A stretch of 64,000 nucleotides of DNA from Actinomarinicola tropica (GTDB lineage: Bacteria > Actinomycetota > Acidimicrobiia > Acidimicrobiales > SKKL01). The stretch spans positions 558,001 through 622,000 of the forward strand of contig NZ_CP045851.1 in the NCBI RefSeq assembly GCF_009650215.1. Reading direction: 5' to 3'. How positions within the stretch are numbered: position 1 is the stretch's first letter; every line of letters begins with the position of its first letter. Shown piece after piece: positions 34,011 through 45,078 of this stretch. The notes beneath the pieces were generated by a model. It was not told the origin of the DNA and searched no databases. It saw nothing but the letters and a program-made list of their open reading frames with translations. The translations under genes were made by a program, and so were the position numbers.

Positions 34011-34485
34011 GGTCTTCCGCCACGCGATCGCGGGCGAGCCAGGCGCCGGAGCCGGCCCGGCGGGCGGCTCGCTCGTAGGCGGCGTCCGGTTCGGGACCGA
34101 CGACGACGACACGTTCGGGCGGGAAGCCGTCGAGAACGTCGCGGCAGCAGCGCGGGAAGTCCGCTGCGTCGATGACCACGAGATCGGGCGGCGCCTCAGC
34201 GAGCACACGGCCGAGGGCGGCGGCCTGGGCCAGCGCCCGAACCTGCCAGCAGCCGTGATCCCGTTCGAGGAGCTCCACAGTGAGCTCGCGCAGCGTCCGG
34301 TGCGCAATCGCCACGAGGACCGTCGGGGGGTCATTGCCGCCAACTGGCCGTGGATCGTGCTCATTGCCGCCATGCTCGCCATGCCCCGCGGCGGCGGGGC
34401 GGCCGCGCCAGCAGCCACGGACGCGGTAACGCCCGTCCGGACGGACACGCCCGATGACGCCGGACGCGCCCATCACAGGAGCCAC
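33892..34485 (-). CDS. Cys-rich receiver-like protein (copy 2)
   Basis: A 197-codon frame; the homologous part starts near residue 50 (TVLVAIAHRTLRELTVELLE) and follows copy 1 at 14610: RDHGCWQV, DLVVIDAADFPRCCRDVLDG, RVVVVGPEPDAAYERAARRA, AALGCTHGRCPT. The start is uncertain; ATG 34485 gives a low-complexity leader. It overlaps the decayed membrane gene on the other strand by ~120 bp. Role unknown; see copy 1. Confidence 0.55.
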   Translation of the reverse strand: MAPVMGASGVIGRVRPDGRYRVRGCWRGRPAAAGHGEHGGNEHDPRPVGGNDPPTVLVAIAHRTLRELTVELLERDHGCWQVRALAQAAALGRVLAEAPPDLVVIDAADFPRCCRDVLDGFPPERVVVVGPEPDAAYERAARRAGSGAWLARDRVAEDLSAGMRAALGCTHGRCPTQDPHEVAGPRQDAVSAPAPRR

Positions 34486-34546
34486 CGGTGGACCAGATGA
34501 GCTGCTCGAGGGCGAGCCCCTCGACCTCGCCCACTAGCTTAGCTAG

Positions 34547-35692
34547 CTAGGACGAGCCGGTGGCGCTCGGCGCCGCACCCGTGGAGTTGCCGATCCCGCG
34601 CGCCGCGGAGACGGCGGCCCCTTCCCAGTCCGTGGGACGAGCCCCGGCCCGCCGCATGGTGCGGCGCCACAGGACGTAGGCCAGCCCGCCGAGGGGGATC
34701 TGGAGCAGGTAGGTGAGTGCGCGGTACACGAGGACCGCGGCGACGACGGCGGCTCGGCCGCCGCCCGCCGCCACAAGTCCGGTGGTGAGAGCGAGTTCGA
34801 CGACACCGAGGCCACCGGGGCTGAACGGCACGGCCGTGGCGAGCCGGGCGAACGCGAACACGGCGAGCGCTTCGGCCGAACCGATCTCCTCCGCCGAGAC
34901 GCCGGCCGTGCGCAGCGAGGTGAGGAGCACGAGGAACAGCGACAGTTGGCCGACCGCTGTCGCGGCCGTGAGCAGGTGCCACCGGGCAGCCAGCAGCGCG
35001 CCGGCGTGAGTGCGGAAGCGGCGCAAGGCAACGTCCCATCCGCTCGGCGCGGGCCGGCGGACGAGGCGCAGGGCGGGCGTGGCGGCCGTGGCGGCGATCA
35101 GCGCCACTCGTGAGGCCGCTGCATCGGTGCGCATCGCAGCGGCGAAGACCCCGACCGCGGCGACCAGCCCGCCGAGACCGACGGCCGCACCGACCACCCG
35201 TGGGAAGTCGACGTCGTCGCCGATCGTCAGCGCGGCGAGCGCGACAGTCGGCAGGGCGAGCTTGGCGAAGTTGTTCCAGATGCCGGTCACGACCATCGCC
35301 AACGTCGCTGCGGACCGGCGCTGTCCCCAGGAGCGCAGCATCGAGTAGGTGAGCGCCACCGCCACGTAGCTGCCGGCTGGGACGGTGTTGGCGACAGCGG
35401 TCGGCGCCTGCGACACCAACGCAGCCCGCCGCAGACCGAGGCCGGGCACCGCCGCCATCCACACCAGCCAGTAGGTGACCAGGTTCCAGCCTGCCGCGAC
35501 CGCCAGCAGCGCCGCGCCCCGCCAGCCCACGTGGCCAAGGGCGTGCCACACGTCCGCCGCCGACGCGAACCGGGGCAGAGCGAACCCGAAGACAGCCACG
35601 GCGACCGCGACGGCGACCGCGGCGCGGAGCGCCCGCGTGGACAGCGGCGCCCGGCGCGGGATCGTGTCGACCTCGCCGGTGACGACGTCCAT
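34547..35692 (-). CDS. Flippase-like protein, LPG-synthase TM (UPF0104) family
   Basis: A 381-residue protein with about eight hydrophobic helices. It shows the LPG_synthase_TM marks TAVANTVPAGSYVAVALTYS and FARLATAVPFSPGGLGVVEL followed by VYRALTYLLQIPLGGLAYVL. The family includes the MprF membrane part and AglD; it is thought to move lipid-linked head groups across the membrane. It starts one base after the stop of the large fusion upstream, so they form one operon. Confidence 0.82.
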   Translation of the reverse strand: MDVVTGEVDTIPRRAPLSTRALRAAVAVAVAVAVFGFALPRFASAADVWHALGHVGWRGAALLAVAAGWNLVTYWLVWMAAVPGLGLRRAALVSQAPTAVANTVPAGSYVAVALTYSMLRSWGQRRSAATLAMVVTGIWNNFAKLALPTVALAALTIGDDVDFPRVVGAAVGLGGLVAAVGVFAAAMRTDAAASRVALIAATAATPALRLVRRPAPSGWDVALRRFRTHAGALLAARWHLLTAATAVGQLSLFLVLLTSLRTAGVSAEEIGSAEALAVFAFARLATAVPFSPGGLGVVELALTTGLVAAGGGRAAVVAAVLVYRALTYLLQIPLGGLAYVLWRRTMRRAGARPTDWEGAAVSAARGIGNSTGAAPSATGSS

Positions 35693-35693
35693 G

Positions 35694-38102
35694 TCAGCAG
35701 CAACCCTGCCGGCGGAGGCGCCGGTACGCCAACGCTGCCGGCACCAGCGGCACCCAGTAGGTGACGGCGCGGAACACGATCACGGCGGCGACCGCCGGCG
35801 CGGCGGGCACGCCGAGCACCATCAGCCCGGCGGCGAGCGCCGGTTCGACGACGCCGAGGCCGCCGGGCAGTGGCCCGCTCGCGGCGAGCGCCGACGACGC
35901 CAGGTAGAGGGTCACGGCCGCAGCAATGGGGACCGACACCGACACCGCCCGCAGGGCGGCCAGCAACGACAGGGCCAGCGACGCCGTCAGGGCGACCTGC
36001 GCGAGAAGCAGGCGAGCGCTCTGTCCGTCCGTGCGCAGGCGCCGGAGCAGCCGGAGCCGTCGCACGGCGGCACGCGCCAGCGCCCGGCGGCTCGCCGGGA
36101 GCCATCCGAGCGCGCCGGCCGCGAGGGCGACAACGAGCGCGGCGACAACCAGCGCGGCGGGCCGCGGGGGTTCGGCGACGCGGATCCCTTCGGCGAGGGC
36201 CAGTCCACCGGCGGCGACGAGGGCGATGGTGTGCACGGCGAAACCGGCGGCCCTGGTTAGGTCGACCGCGTCCTCGGCCTCGCGGGCAGGCATGCCGGCG
36301 GCGCACAGGTATGCCGCGCTCACCTCGGCGCCGGCGTGGCTGCTCGCCGAGCCGCGGGATGCCAGGGTCGAGGCGAGTTGGCTGGCGACGGTCCTGCCCA
36401 GCGCGAGTCGCCGCCCCGCAGCGGCGGCCAGAGCGATCGCGGCGAACAGGAATGGGAGGAGGCCCCCCGCGGTGGCGGCGGCCACCCAGCGCCAGCGGCC
36501 GTCGGCCAGCAGCGACGCCACGCTGGACGCGCCGGCGGCGCCGATCAGCAGGTGATGGGTGGCGTAGCCGCCGGCGGCGACGGCGACGAGCATCGAAGGG
36601 CGGAGCCGGACCCGGAGCAGGCGGCGCGGGTCGACCGGTGCGCCGGCGGTGGCCATCGCATCGCGCAGTCTCTCGAGGGCGCCCGGTTGGGCGGCGAGCT
36701 GGCGGCGGGTGGCGGTGGACAGGGCGAGCGGCTGCAGCAGCGGCGCCGCCTCCCGCAGCGCGTCGGGCCCGACCGCGGCGGAAGCCGCGGCGACGGCCAG
36801 GCCGGCACCCACAGCGGTCGCGGTGGAGGCGAGCAGCTCGGCGACATCGCGGGCCAGCTGGTCGTCGCTGGCGCCGGCCTGGGCGAACCCGAAGTCGACC
36901 AACCACGCCTCGCCGCCTGTGCCGATCAGAACGTTGGCGAGGCGGAGATCGCGATGGGCGATGCGGGCCGTTCGCAGCGCCACCAGTTGGCGCCAGATGT
37001 CGGTCAGCACGTCGTTGCCGAGCGTCGGTGCCTGCGACGCGTCGGTGCCCGCCACGCGACGCTCGGCGAGCAGCCAGATGCCGTCGTCGGCCTCGGCGGT
37101 GGTGAGGAGGTCCGGGACCCGTGCGCCGGCGCGGGCGGCGGCGAGGAGCAGGTAGGCCTCGTGCTCGATCTGCTGCTTGGCGGTCGCCAGCGGCGCCTCG
37201 TCGCCGACCTCTCGGAAGGCGAGCCACCGTCCGATGCGGAAGAGCAGGTCGGCGTCGCGCTGGTCTCGCCCAACGGCCTTGACGAACACGCCGCCCCCAG
37301 CGGCGTCGCCGACGAACGGCACCGACCCCCGCGCGTCGGCGTGCAGGGGGCGCAGGGCCTGGACGTCGAGGCCGGACCGGGTGAGCCCGGCGAGGACGGT
37401 GGCGACCGGCGGGGCGTGGCCGGGCGTCCCGCGCACGAGGTGCACGCCGGCACCGAGCGCCCAGCCGAGGGCGGCGCCACCGAGCACGTCGAGCGGGAGG
37501 TGAGCGCCCGAGTAGACGCGCGCCCCGGCGACGGCCCACACCAGCGCCCACAGCGCTCGGCGGGTCCGGCGGCTCACCTCGCTTGACGCGACCGTGGCGA
37601 GCGCGGCGGCCACCGCGGCATGTCCGGAGACGAAGCCGTGCCCGGTGGCGGGGACGCCCCGGAGGATCACCTCCTCGAGCAGCACGCCCGGCCGGCCGCG
37701 GTGTGCGACATCCTTGACCATCTTGGCGAGCACCCACGCTGCTCCGCCCGCGAGGCCCAGGTCGATCGCCAGCCGCCGGCGCCTCGCCAGCACCGCGACC
37801 GCCCCGGCGATCGGCACGGCCCCGACCCAGCCGGCCTGCGTCACGACGCGCATCGGCCCGTCGAGCCATCCCGGGAGGTCGTTCAGGAGCCGGAACATCG
37901 TCCGCTCGGGCCGGGTCAGGACGCCGCCGGCGGCGAGAACCGACAGCCCTGCCAACACCGCGAGACCCGTGACCACCCGGAAGATGTCGCCGGGGTGGCG
38001 GTACCGGGCCGGCCGTGGGCGGCGGGTCCGGCGCTTCGTTTCCATCAGTGCGTTCGCGCCTTGGGCGGGTGCGTCGACGGTCGCAGCCGAGCCTCGTGTC
38101 AT
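35694..38102 (-). CDS. PAP2 phosphatase - kinase-like - LPG-synthase TM fusion
   Basis: An 802-residue, three-part protein. Residues ~40-215: PAP2 lipid phosphatase with KMVKDVAHRGRP, GHGFVSGHAAVAAAL and ARVYSGAHLPLDVLGG (the K..RP, xSGH and R..H..D motifs). Residues ~240-450: RIO/ABC1-like kinase domain with FVKAVGRD, ARIAHRDLRLANVLIG and WLVDFGFA. Residues ~480-800: LPG-synthase TM domain (ASQLASTLASRGSASSHAGA, LPGGLGVVEPALAAGLMVLG). A role in phospholipid or polyprenol-lipid remodelling with translocation is likely; substrates unknown. ATG 38102 chosen over 38045. Confidence 0.82.
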   Translation of the reverse strand: MTRGSAATVDAPAQGANALMETKRRTRRPRPARYRHPGDIFRVVTGLAVLAGLSVLAAGGVLTRPERTMFRLLNDLPGWLDGPMRVVTQAGWVGAVPIAGAVAVLARRRRLAIDLGLAGGAAWVLAKMVKDVAHRGRPGVLLEEVILRGVPATGHGFVSGHAAVAAALATVASSEVSRRTRRALWALVWAVAGARVYSGAHLPLDVLGGAALGWALGAGVHLVRGTPGHAPPVATVLAGLTRSGLDVQALRPLHADARGSVPFVGDAAGGGVFVKAVGRDQRDADLLFRIGRWLAFREVGDEAPLATAKQQIEHEAYLLLAAARAGARVPDLLTTAEADDGIWLLAERRVAGTDASQAPTLGNDVLTDIWRQLVALRTARIAHRDLRLANVLIGTGGEAWLVDFGFAQAGASDDQLARDVAELLASTATAVGAGLAVAAASAAVGPDALREAAPLLQPLALSTATRRQLAAQPGALERLRDAMATAGAPVDPRRLLRVRLRPSMLVAVAAGGYATHHLLIGAAGASSVASLLADGRWRWVAAATAGGLLPFLFAAIALAAAAGRRLALGRTVASQLASTLASRGSASSHAGAEVSAAYLCAAGMPAREAEDAVDLTRAAGFAVHTIALVAAGGLALAEGIRVAEPPRPAALVVAALVVALAAGALGWLPASRRALARAAVRRLRLLRRLRTDGQSARLLLAQVALTASLALSLLAALRAVSVSVPIAAAVTLYLASSALAASGPLPGGLGVVEPALAAGLMVLGVPAAPAVAAVIVFRAVTYWVPLVPAALAYRRLRRQGCC

Positions 38103-38403
38103 GGCACCAGGATCCCCTCTGCGACTCGGCTGCGCGTCGGTGCCGCCTCCCGAGCCCGCAGTGCTCGGGCGTCCGCAAGCACGTGGGGACGGGCGTGGCC
38201 CGGACGGTCCGCGGGGGTCTCGATAGCGATCGGCTCGCATATGGCAGCGCCGTCCCCGGTCTCCTCGAGGAGCGCTCGACCAGCCGGTGCAGCTCGCCGC
38301 GATGGCCGCTTCCACCACCGCCGCGGCGGCGGGCGGGTGGCAAGTTCAGCGGAGTGGGCTCCTCGGGATGGGGATGCGACTGGTCGCGTCACCGGGGTGC
38401 CCC

Positions 38404-38724
38404 CTACTCGCCCAGCATCCGGTCGATGTCTTCCTGGTGCTGCTCGTCCATCCGCGCCCATTCGGGCGTACGCATCATCTGCCACATCGGGTCGTTGTTC
38501 ATGATCGCGAGCATCGCCGGGGAGGCGTCCTCCTGCATTCGCTCGAGCATCTGCCGGTGCTGCTCCCAGATCTGGCTCATCTCGCCGGACTGCTCCATCT
38601 CCGTGATCCGGCTGGCCGGCTGCGACGGGTTGTCGTCGTCGCCGTTCGCGGCCATCACCAAGGCCAGCACCGCGACGAACACAACGACCGTCACGCCGAT
38701 AGCCGTCTTCCAGGCTCGGGTCAT
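38404..38724 (-). CDS. Small exported Met/Gln-rich protein with DIDRML ending
   Basis: A 106-residue protein: amino-terminal helix (TAIGVTVVVFVAVLALVMAA), then a helical tail rich in Met, Gln and His (WEQHRQMLERMQEDASPAML, NNDPMWQMMRTPEWARMD) ending HQEDIDRMLGE. The Met density resembles periplasmic copper-binding helices such as the DUF305 and Spy-like proteins. ATG at 38724 after AAGGAGGTGG. It shares its ending with the protein at 15182. Confidence 0.75.
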   Translation of the reverse strand: MTRAWKTAIGVTVVVFVAVLALVMAANGDDDNPSQPASRITEMEQSGEMSQIWEQHRQMLERMQEDASPAMLAIMNNDPMWQMMRTPEWARMDEQHQEDIDRMLGE

Positions 38725-38947
38725 CTCCCACCTCCTTGTCCACGCGACGATCCCGTCGCCTCGCCCCATCGTCGCCTCGAACGCGCTGCCGGGCGTCCGG
38801 GCTCAGTACGGGTCGGGCGTGCGGGCGACTACGCGGTGTGCTCGCGGCGGCAACCCCGTAATCGGAATCAGCGGTGGTCACCGATCGCTGTCGCCGCCCC
38901 GGTCCATACGGTCGAGACTGACACCGCACGCGCAGGAGGAGACCGAC

Positions 38948-39102
38948 ATGGACTACGGCTAATGGCTCTGGGCCCCCGTCATCGTCAACTCGGCGACTTT
39001 CGTCGTCTTCGCCCTCAGCTTCTTCCGGCCGGGGAACCACCGTGACTGGAAGGCGATGGGGGGCTTCACCGCGTTCATCGTCGCCCTGTTCGCCTAGATG
39101 TA
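38948..39102 (+). pseudogene. ICMT-like methyltransferase remnant
   Basis: Reads MDYG*, WLWAPVIVNSATFVVFALSF, FRPGNHRDWKAMGGFTAFIV, ALFA*MY, matching the first ~50 residues of the ICMT-like protein at 4775-5473 with two in-frame stops. It stops exactly at the left end of the IS3 element, and nothing of the remaining 180 residues is found on the right side. Confidence 0.8.
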
Positions 39103-39133
39103 TGAACCGCCCCGGGTTTCGTGACTGCTCGGG

Positions 39134-40392
<1,259 letters not shown>

Positions 40393-40488
40393 CGCTCCAT
40401 CCTCTCAAGAGAAGGAGCAGTCACCAGACCCGGGGCGGTTCACCTGGCGGCTGCGCCGAACCCGAGGCAGCGTCGCCCACGACTCCGC

Positions 40489-43329
40489 ATGGCGGTGGGG
40501 ATCGTCGTTGTCGTGTTCCTGGTCTTGGTGGTGTCGGCACGGGCGATCGCCGGCCTCTACACGGACTGGCTGTGGTTCGGCTCATTGAGGCTGCGCCCTG
40601 TCTGGACGGAGGTGCTTGGCACCAAGGTCGGGCTCGCCGTCGTCATGGCCTTGGTGTTCGGCGTGCTTGTCATCCCGAACCTCGTGTTCGCCCGCCGCGG
40701 AACTCACGGCGCCGGCCAGCCTGATGACCCGGTCGTGATGGTGCGCGAGGTCGTCGACCGCCGGCCGGTGCTCGTGCATCTGGGCATCGCGTTGGTGGTG
40801 GCGTTGCCGTTCGGCATCGCCGGCATCGGCGCGTGGAACGAGTGGATCCTGTTCAGCAACTACGTCCCCTTCGGCACCGAGGACCCCCTGTTCAATCTTG
40901 ACGTCGGGTTCTACGTCTTCCGGCTCCCGTTCCTGGCGTTCCTTGCCAACTGGCTGTTCGGGGCGCTCATCGTCGTCACCATTGCATCGGCGGCGGCGCA
41001 CTACCTGTGGGGCGGCATCCGGGTGGTGACCGACGCCGAGCTGCCGAGCGTCACTATGACGGGGCGGGCGAAGGCTCATCTGTCGTTGCTCCTCGCCGCG
41101 GTGGCGTTGGTGAAGGCGGGGAACTACGTCCTCGACCGCTACGACCTCACCCGTTCGACGCGGGGAGTGGTCCACGGCGCCTCCTACACCGATGTCACCG
41201 CCCAGCTTCCCGCGTTCAACCTCCTCATCCTGATCTCGGTCGTGGCGGCTGGTCTGCTCGTGTTCAACATCCGCCGTCGAGGGTGGGTGCTCCCGGTGAT
41301 CGCCGTCGGGCTGTGGTTCTTCGTCGCGCTCGTCGTCGGGACCGTGTATCCCGTGTTGTTGCAGCGGTTCCGTGTCGAGCCGGCGGAGTCGACCCGCGAA
41401 GCGAAGTACATCGAGCGCAACATCGAGGCGACGCGGGTGGCGATGGGACTCGACGACGTCGAGGTCAGCCCGTTCGCCTATGACGAGGAGCTTGCCGCCG
41501 GCGAGCTGCAGGAGAACGCCGAGACGATCCGCAACGTCCGCCTGTGGGACCCGCTGATCCTCCGCCAGACGTATCAGCGGCTCCAGGAGGTGCGCACCTT
41601 CTACCGCTTCACCGACGTCGACATCGACCGCTACCTGGTCGACGGTGAGCAGACGCAGATCGTGCTGTCGGCACGGGAGCTGAACCCCGACAGCCTGCCG
41701 TCGGACACCTGGGAGAACCGGCGCCTGGCGTTCACGCACGGCTATGGCGCGGTCCTCTCACCGGCGAATGCCGTGACCTCCGACGGCCAACCCGACTTCC
41801 TGGTGAAGAACATCCCTCCGCAAGGCGCGCCGGCGATCACCGAGCCGCGGCTGTACCACGGCGAGTCGATCGGCGGCTACGCCATCGTCAACACCGGTCG
41901 AGACGAGATCGACTACCTCCAGGAAGACGGCACCGCCGTCACCAACCGCTACGACGGCGAGGGCGGCGTGGGCATCGGCTCGGTCGTGCGGCGACTGGCG
42001 TTCGCCCTCCGCTTCGGCGACATCAACCCGCTCATCTCCGGGTTCATGACGTCGGAGTCGCGCATCCTGTACATGCGCGACATCCGGGACCGGGTCGAGG
42101 CCATCGCGCCCTTCCTCCACTACGACGCCGATCCCTACCCCGTCGTTGTCGACGGCCGGATCACGTGGTTGATCGACGCGTACACGACGAGCTCCTACTA
42201 CCCGTACGCCCAGCAGGCGGACAGGTCGCGGTTGCCCGCCGACAGTGGGCTCCAGCACGACTTCAACTACATCCGTAACTCGGTCAAGGTCGCGGTCGAC
42301 GCCTACGACGGCGACGTGACCTTCTACATCGTCGACGACGCCGATCCGATCGCCGCCGCTTACGCCAAGGCCTTCCCGCGCCTGTTCACCGACGGCGACG
42401 AGGTCCCGGACGAGCTGCGGGCCCACTTCCGGTACCCCGAGGAGCTCTTCCGGGTCCAGACGAACATGTGGGGCCGGTACCACATCGGCGATGCCGACGA
42501 GTTCTACTCGCAGTCCGACCGATGGAACATCGCTCAGGATCCCGACTCGGTCGCTGCGGCTCCCGACTCGGCGGCGACCGACGACACCACCAGTTCGGCA
42601 AGAGAGCGAATGGACCCCTACTACCTGCAGATGCGGCTGCCCGACGAGCGGTCCACCGAGTTCCTGATCCTGCAGCCCTTCGTCCCGTTCTCGGACGACG
42701 ACACCCGACGCGAGCTGGCCGGCTTCATGACCGCCAAGTCCGACCCCGAGAACTACGGCCGTCTCCGGGTGTTCGTGATGCCACGGGACCGGCAGGTCGA
42801 CGGCCCGGCCATCGTGAGCGCCCGAATGAACCAGGAGCCCGAGGTCAGTCAGCTCATCACGCTTCTCAGTCGGGCGGGCTCCGAGGTGCTCCAGGGCAAC
42901 CTGCTCGTGATCCCGATCGAGCAGTCCCTCGTCTACATCCGGCCCCTCTACGTCCAGGCCACCGGGGCCAACGCGGTGCCGGAGCTGAAGAAGGTCATCG
43001 TCGCGTTCGGCAACCAGATCGCCATCAGCGACACCCTTCAGGGCGCGCTGGCGACGGTGTTCGGCGATGCCCCCGAAACCCTCGAGGAGGGTCCGGGAGA
43101 CGGCGGGCCCGTCGACGGGACCGGCGTCAGCGACGAAGCGGCGCGGCTTCTGGAGCAGGCCGCTCAAGCGTTTGCCGACGCCGACGCCGCGTTGCGTGAC
43201 GGCGACGCCGTCGCGTATCTCCGAAAGCTGGAGGAGGGGCGACAGCTCTTCGACGAGGCATGCCGGGTAGAAGCGGGCCAAGGGGACTCCGGCGAGGAGG
43301 ACGTCGGTCAGGAAGACGGCGACTCGTAG
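40489..43329 (+). CDS. UPF0182 membrane protein, 5' end altered by IS3
   Basis: A 946-residue protein of the actinobacterial UPF0182 family: about seven amino-terminal helices (GIVVVVFLVLVVSARAIAGL, YTDWLWFGSL) and a large outer domain (KYIERNIEATRVAMGLDDVE, FTHGYGAVLSPANAV, YGRLRVFVMPRDRQVDGPAI, QATGANAVPELKKVIVAFGN), with an acidic carboxy tail. The reading frame runs back without stop (PNPRQRRPRLRMAV) to the right end of the IS, where the natural start was probably lost. ATG 40489 has no ribosome site. Function of the family is unknown. Confidence 0.85.
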   Translation: MAVGIVVVVFLVLVVSARAIAGLYTDWLWFGSLRLRPVWTEVLGTKVGLAVVMALVFGVLVIPNLVFARRGTHGAGQPDDPVVMVREVVDRRPVLVHLGIALVVALPFGIAGIGAWNEWILFSNYVPFGTEDPLFNLDVGFYVFRLPFLAFLANWLFGALIVVTIASAAAHYLWGGIRVVTDAELPSVTMTGRAKAHLSLLLAAVALVKAGNYVLDRYDLTRSTRGVVHGASYTDVTAQLPAFNLLILISVVAAGLLVFNIRRRGWVLPVIAVGLWFFVALVVGTVYPVLLQRFRVEPAESTREAKYIERNIEATRVAMGLDDVEVSPFAYDEELAAGELQENAETIRNVRLWDPLILRQTYQRLQEVRTFYRFTDVDIDRYLVDGEQTQIVLSARELNPDSLPSDTWENRRLAFTHGYGAVLSPANAVTSDGQPDFLVKNIPPQGAPAITEPRLYHGESIGGYAIVNTGRDEIDYLQEDGTAVTNRYDGEGGVGIGSVVRRLAFALRFGDINPLISGFMTSESRILYMRDIRDRVEAIAPFLHYDADPYPVVVDGRITWLIDAYTTSSYYPYAQQADRSRLPADSGLQHDFNYIRNSVKVAVDAYDGDVTFYIVDDADPIAAAYAKAFPRLFTDGDEVPDELRAHFRYPEELFRVQTNMWGRYHIGDADEFYSQSDRWNIAQDPDSVAAAPDSAATDDTTSSARERMDPYYLQMRLPDERSTEFLILQPFVPFSDDDTRRELAGFMTAKSDPENYGRLRVFVMPRDRQVDGPAIVSARMNQEPEVSQLITLLSRAGSEVLQGNLLVIPIEQSLVYIRPLYVQATGANAVPELKKVIVAFGNQIAISDTLQGALATVFGDAPETLEEGPGDGGPVDGTGVSDEAARLLEQAAQAFADADAALRDGDAVAYLRKLEEGRQLFDEACRVEAGQGDSGEEDVGQEDGDS

Positions 43330-43406
43330 GTCCTCCACTCGTCAAGGGGCGAACCGCACCTGCTCGGCACCCAGGCTGTCGCCGCCCGACAGTACGAACG
43401 CGGTGG

Positions 43407-44575
43407 TCACCGCGACGTGCTGCCGCGGAGGGGTTCTTGCTCCACCGCGGTGGCGGCGGGGCCGGCCCCGCACTGCTCGGCGGTGACGTGCACGTCGCTC
43501 CACACGCCGGGGGCGACCTGCAGGCGGTCGGGGTCGGCGAGGTCCCAGTAGTAGGCCTGCGCAACCCGGGCGATCGGGCCGTGGGCGAAGATCCGCACCG
43601 CCGTGGGCAGCACGGCGCGGGGCGCGCGCAGGAGGCCGGCCTGGATCCGCTCGAGCGTGCGGTACTGCCAGCGGTGGGCCAGCACTTGGGTGCGGTAGGC
43701 GGCGAGGGCGGCGTCGAGGCTTGCCTCGCCGCGCACGACCCGCGCTGCCTGGCGGCCCGCTTCCTGGCCCCACACCAGCGCGGGGCGGATCCCCTCGCCG
43801 GTGAGCGCCAGGCACTGCCCGGCGGCGTCGCCGGCGACGAACACGGGCCCGGCGACCGGGTCGCGCAGCCGGGACGGGAACCCCCGCCGTGCACCGCCCG
43901 GGCGGCGAGCTCCTGTTCGTGCACGAAATCGGCGAGCGCGGACCGCAGCCGTGTCCCCTTCCCGGTGTAGGAGGCGACGCCCTCGCGGACGTGGCCGCCG
44001 GCCGGGAACGCCCAGAACACCCCGTCGGGGCACTCCTCGGGACGGGCCCAGAACTCCAGGTCGCAGCCGCCGTGGCCGTGCCGCAGTTCCATGCCGACGC
44101 TGCGGTGCGCGGGATCGGGGGGCGGCGCGCCGTAGGTGCGGGCCAGGACGGCCCGCCACCCGGACGCGTCGATGAGCACCGGGGCCCGCACGCGTCGGTC
44201 GCCGACTCGCAGGGAGCCGTCGTCGTCACGCCCGCCGAAGGCTGCGGCCGCCACGTCGATGTCGGTGAGGCGGCGGGCGAGGATGTCGCACATCGTGCGG
44301 TAGTCGAAGGTGGCGAACGGGTAGGCGGGCTGGAAGCCGATGCGCCGGCGGCCGGCGTTGATCACGACGGTGGGGTGGATCTGCTCCAGGGCGTCGAGGG
44401 CGTCGAGCCGCGCGATCACCGCCAGCAGCGTGCCGCACGCCGAGGTCTCGCCTGCACCGGGCGGCTGGCGGTCGGCGAGCAGCACCCGCCCGGCCCCTTG
44501 GAGCTGGGTGGCGGCGGCCAGCCCGGCGAAGCTCGCACCGATGATGACGGCGTCATAGTCGTCGACGGTTCGCAC
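43407..44575 (-). pseudogene. Geranylgeranyl-reductase-like flavoprotein, frameshifted
   Basis: From ATG 44575: YDAVIIGASFAGLAAATQLQ, TSACGTLLAV, VLIDASGWRAVLARTYG, VFWAFPAGGHVREGVASYTG; then near 43880, at five G's, the text leaves this frame and continues in another: FPSRLRDPVAGPVFVAGDAA, GQCLALTGEGIRPALVWGQE, AYRTQVLAHRWQYRTLERIQ, stop at 43407. One base change restores a ~390-residue FAD reductase of the ChlP/GGR family, acting on isoprenoid lipids. Real decay or sequencing error cannot be separated here. Confidence 0.75.
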
Positions 44576-44602
44576 GATCCCTCCTCCCCGGGCGTCCCGA
44601 GT

Positions 44603-44737
44603 TCAGCGGCCGATGACGATGAACACCACCGCGAGGATCATTGGGATGCAGCACAGCAGCATCGCCCAGCCGCCGTGACCGTGGCCCTCGCTCTCGCCGG
44701 CCGCTTCGGCCGGCGCGGGCCGGTCGTGGTCGTGCAT
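44603..44737 (-). CDS. Small His-rich membrane peptide
   Basis: A 44-residue protein: His/Asp-rich head (MHDHDRPAPAEAAGESEGHG), then one hydrophobic helix with two adjacent cysteines (WAMLLCCIPMILAVVFIVIG). Size and layout recall DUF2933-like metal-associated peptides. ATG 44737; GTG 44749 is possible. It lies 9 bp after the DUF2892 gene. Confidence 0.6.
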   Translation of the reverse strand: MHDHDRPAPAEAAGESEGHGHGGWAMLLCCIPMILAVVFIVIGR

Positions 44738-44745
44738 GGGTGCGT

Positions 44746-44991
44746 TCACCGTGCCGTGCCTTGCAGTGAGCTCGGCACGTGGCCGAGGCGGGCGTACAGC
44801 GGGCAGTAGCCGCGGGCGCCGGTGACGATCAGGTCGATGCCGGCCCCGAGGGCGAGCAGCGCGCCGACCCAACCCCACAGGGAGGGCCCGGCTACCACCA
44901 CGACGATCCCGAGGACGGCCAACGCGGCGCCGAGGACGATGCGGCCGACCCGCTCGGCGTTGCCGATGTTCTGTGCGTGCTGCGTGCTCAT
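44746..44991 (-). CDS. DUF2892 membrane protein (copy 2)
   Basis: An 81-residue protein: ERVGRIVLGAALAVLGIVVV, GALLALGAGIDLIVTGARGY, CPLYARLGHVPSSL. Same two-helix hairpin and CPLY ending as copy 1 at 5644. ATG at 44991 after AAGGAGCACC. Confidence 0.8.
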   Translation of the reverse strand: MSTQHAQNIGNAERVGRIVLGAALAVLGIVVVVAGPSLWGWVGALLALGAGIDLIVTGARGYCPLYARLGHVPSSLQGTAR

Positions 44992-45078
44992 GGTGCTCCT
45001 TCTCGGGTTCGAGGTCCGGGGCGTTGGTGGGCGCTCCGGTCCCGCTGGCGGAGGCGGGACGGAGCGCCCGTGGGTTGG

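Noticed and set aside
34533-34550. CTAGCTTAGCTAGCTAG palindromic stretch
   Set aside because: Short AT-richer self-complementary run between two minus-strand genes; no loop or U-tract to call a terminator and no match to the 19-bp operator.
35287-38343. 1018-codon Arg-rich frame on the minus strand
   Set aside because: Alternative frame of the PAP2-kinase-flippase gene; no recognisable domains.
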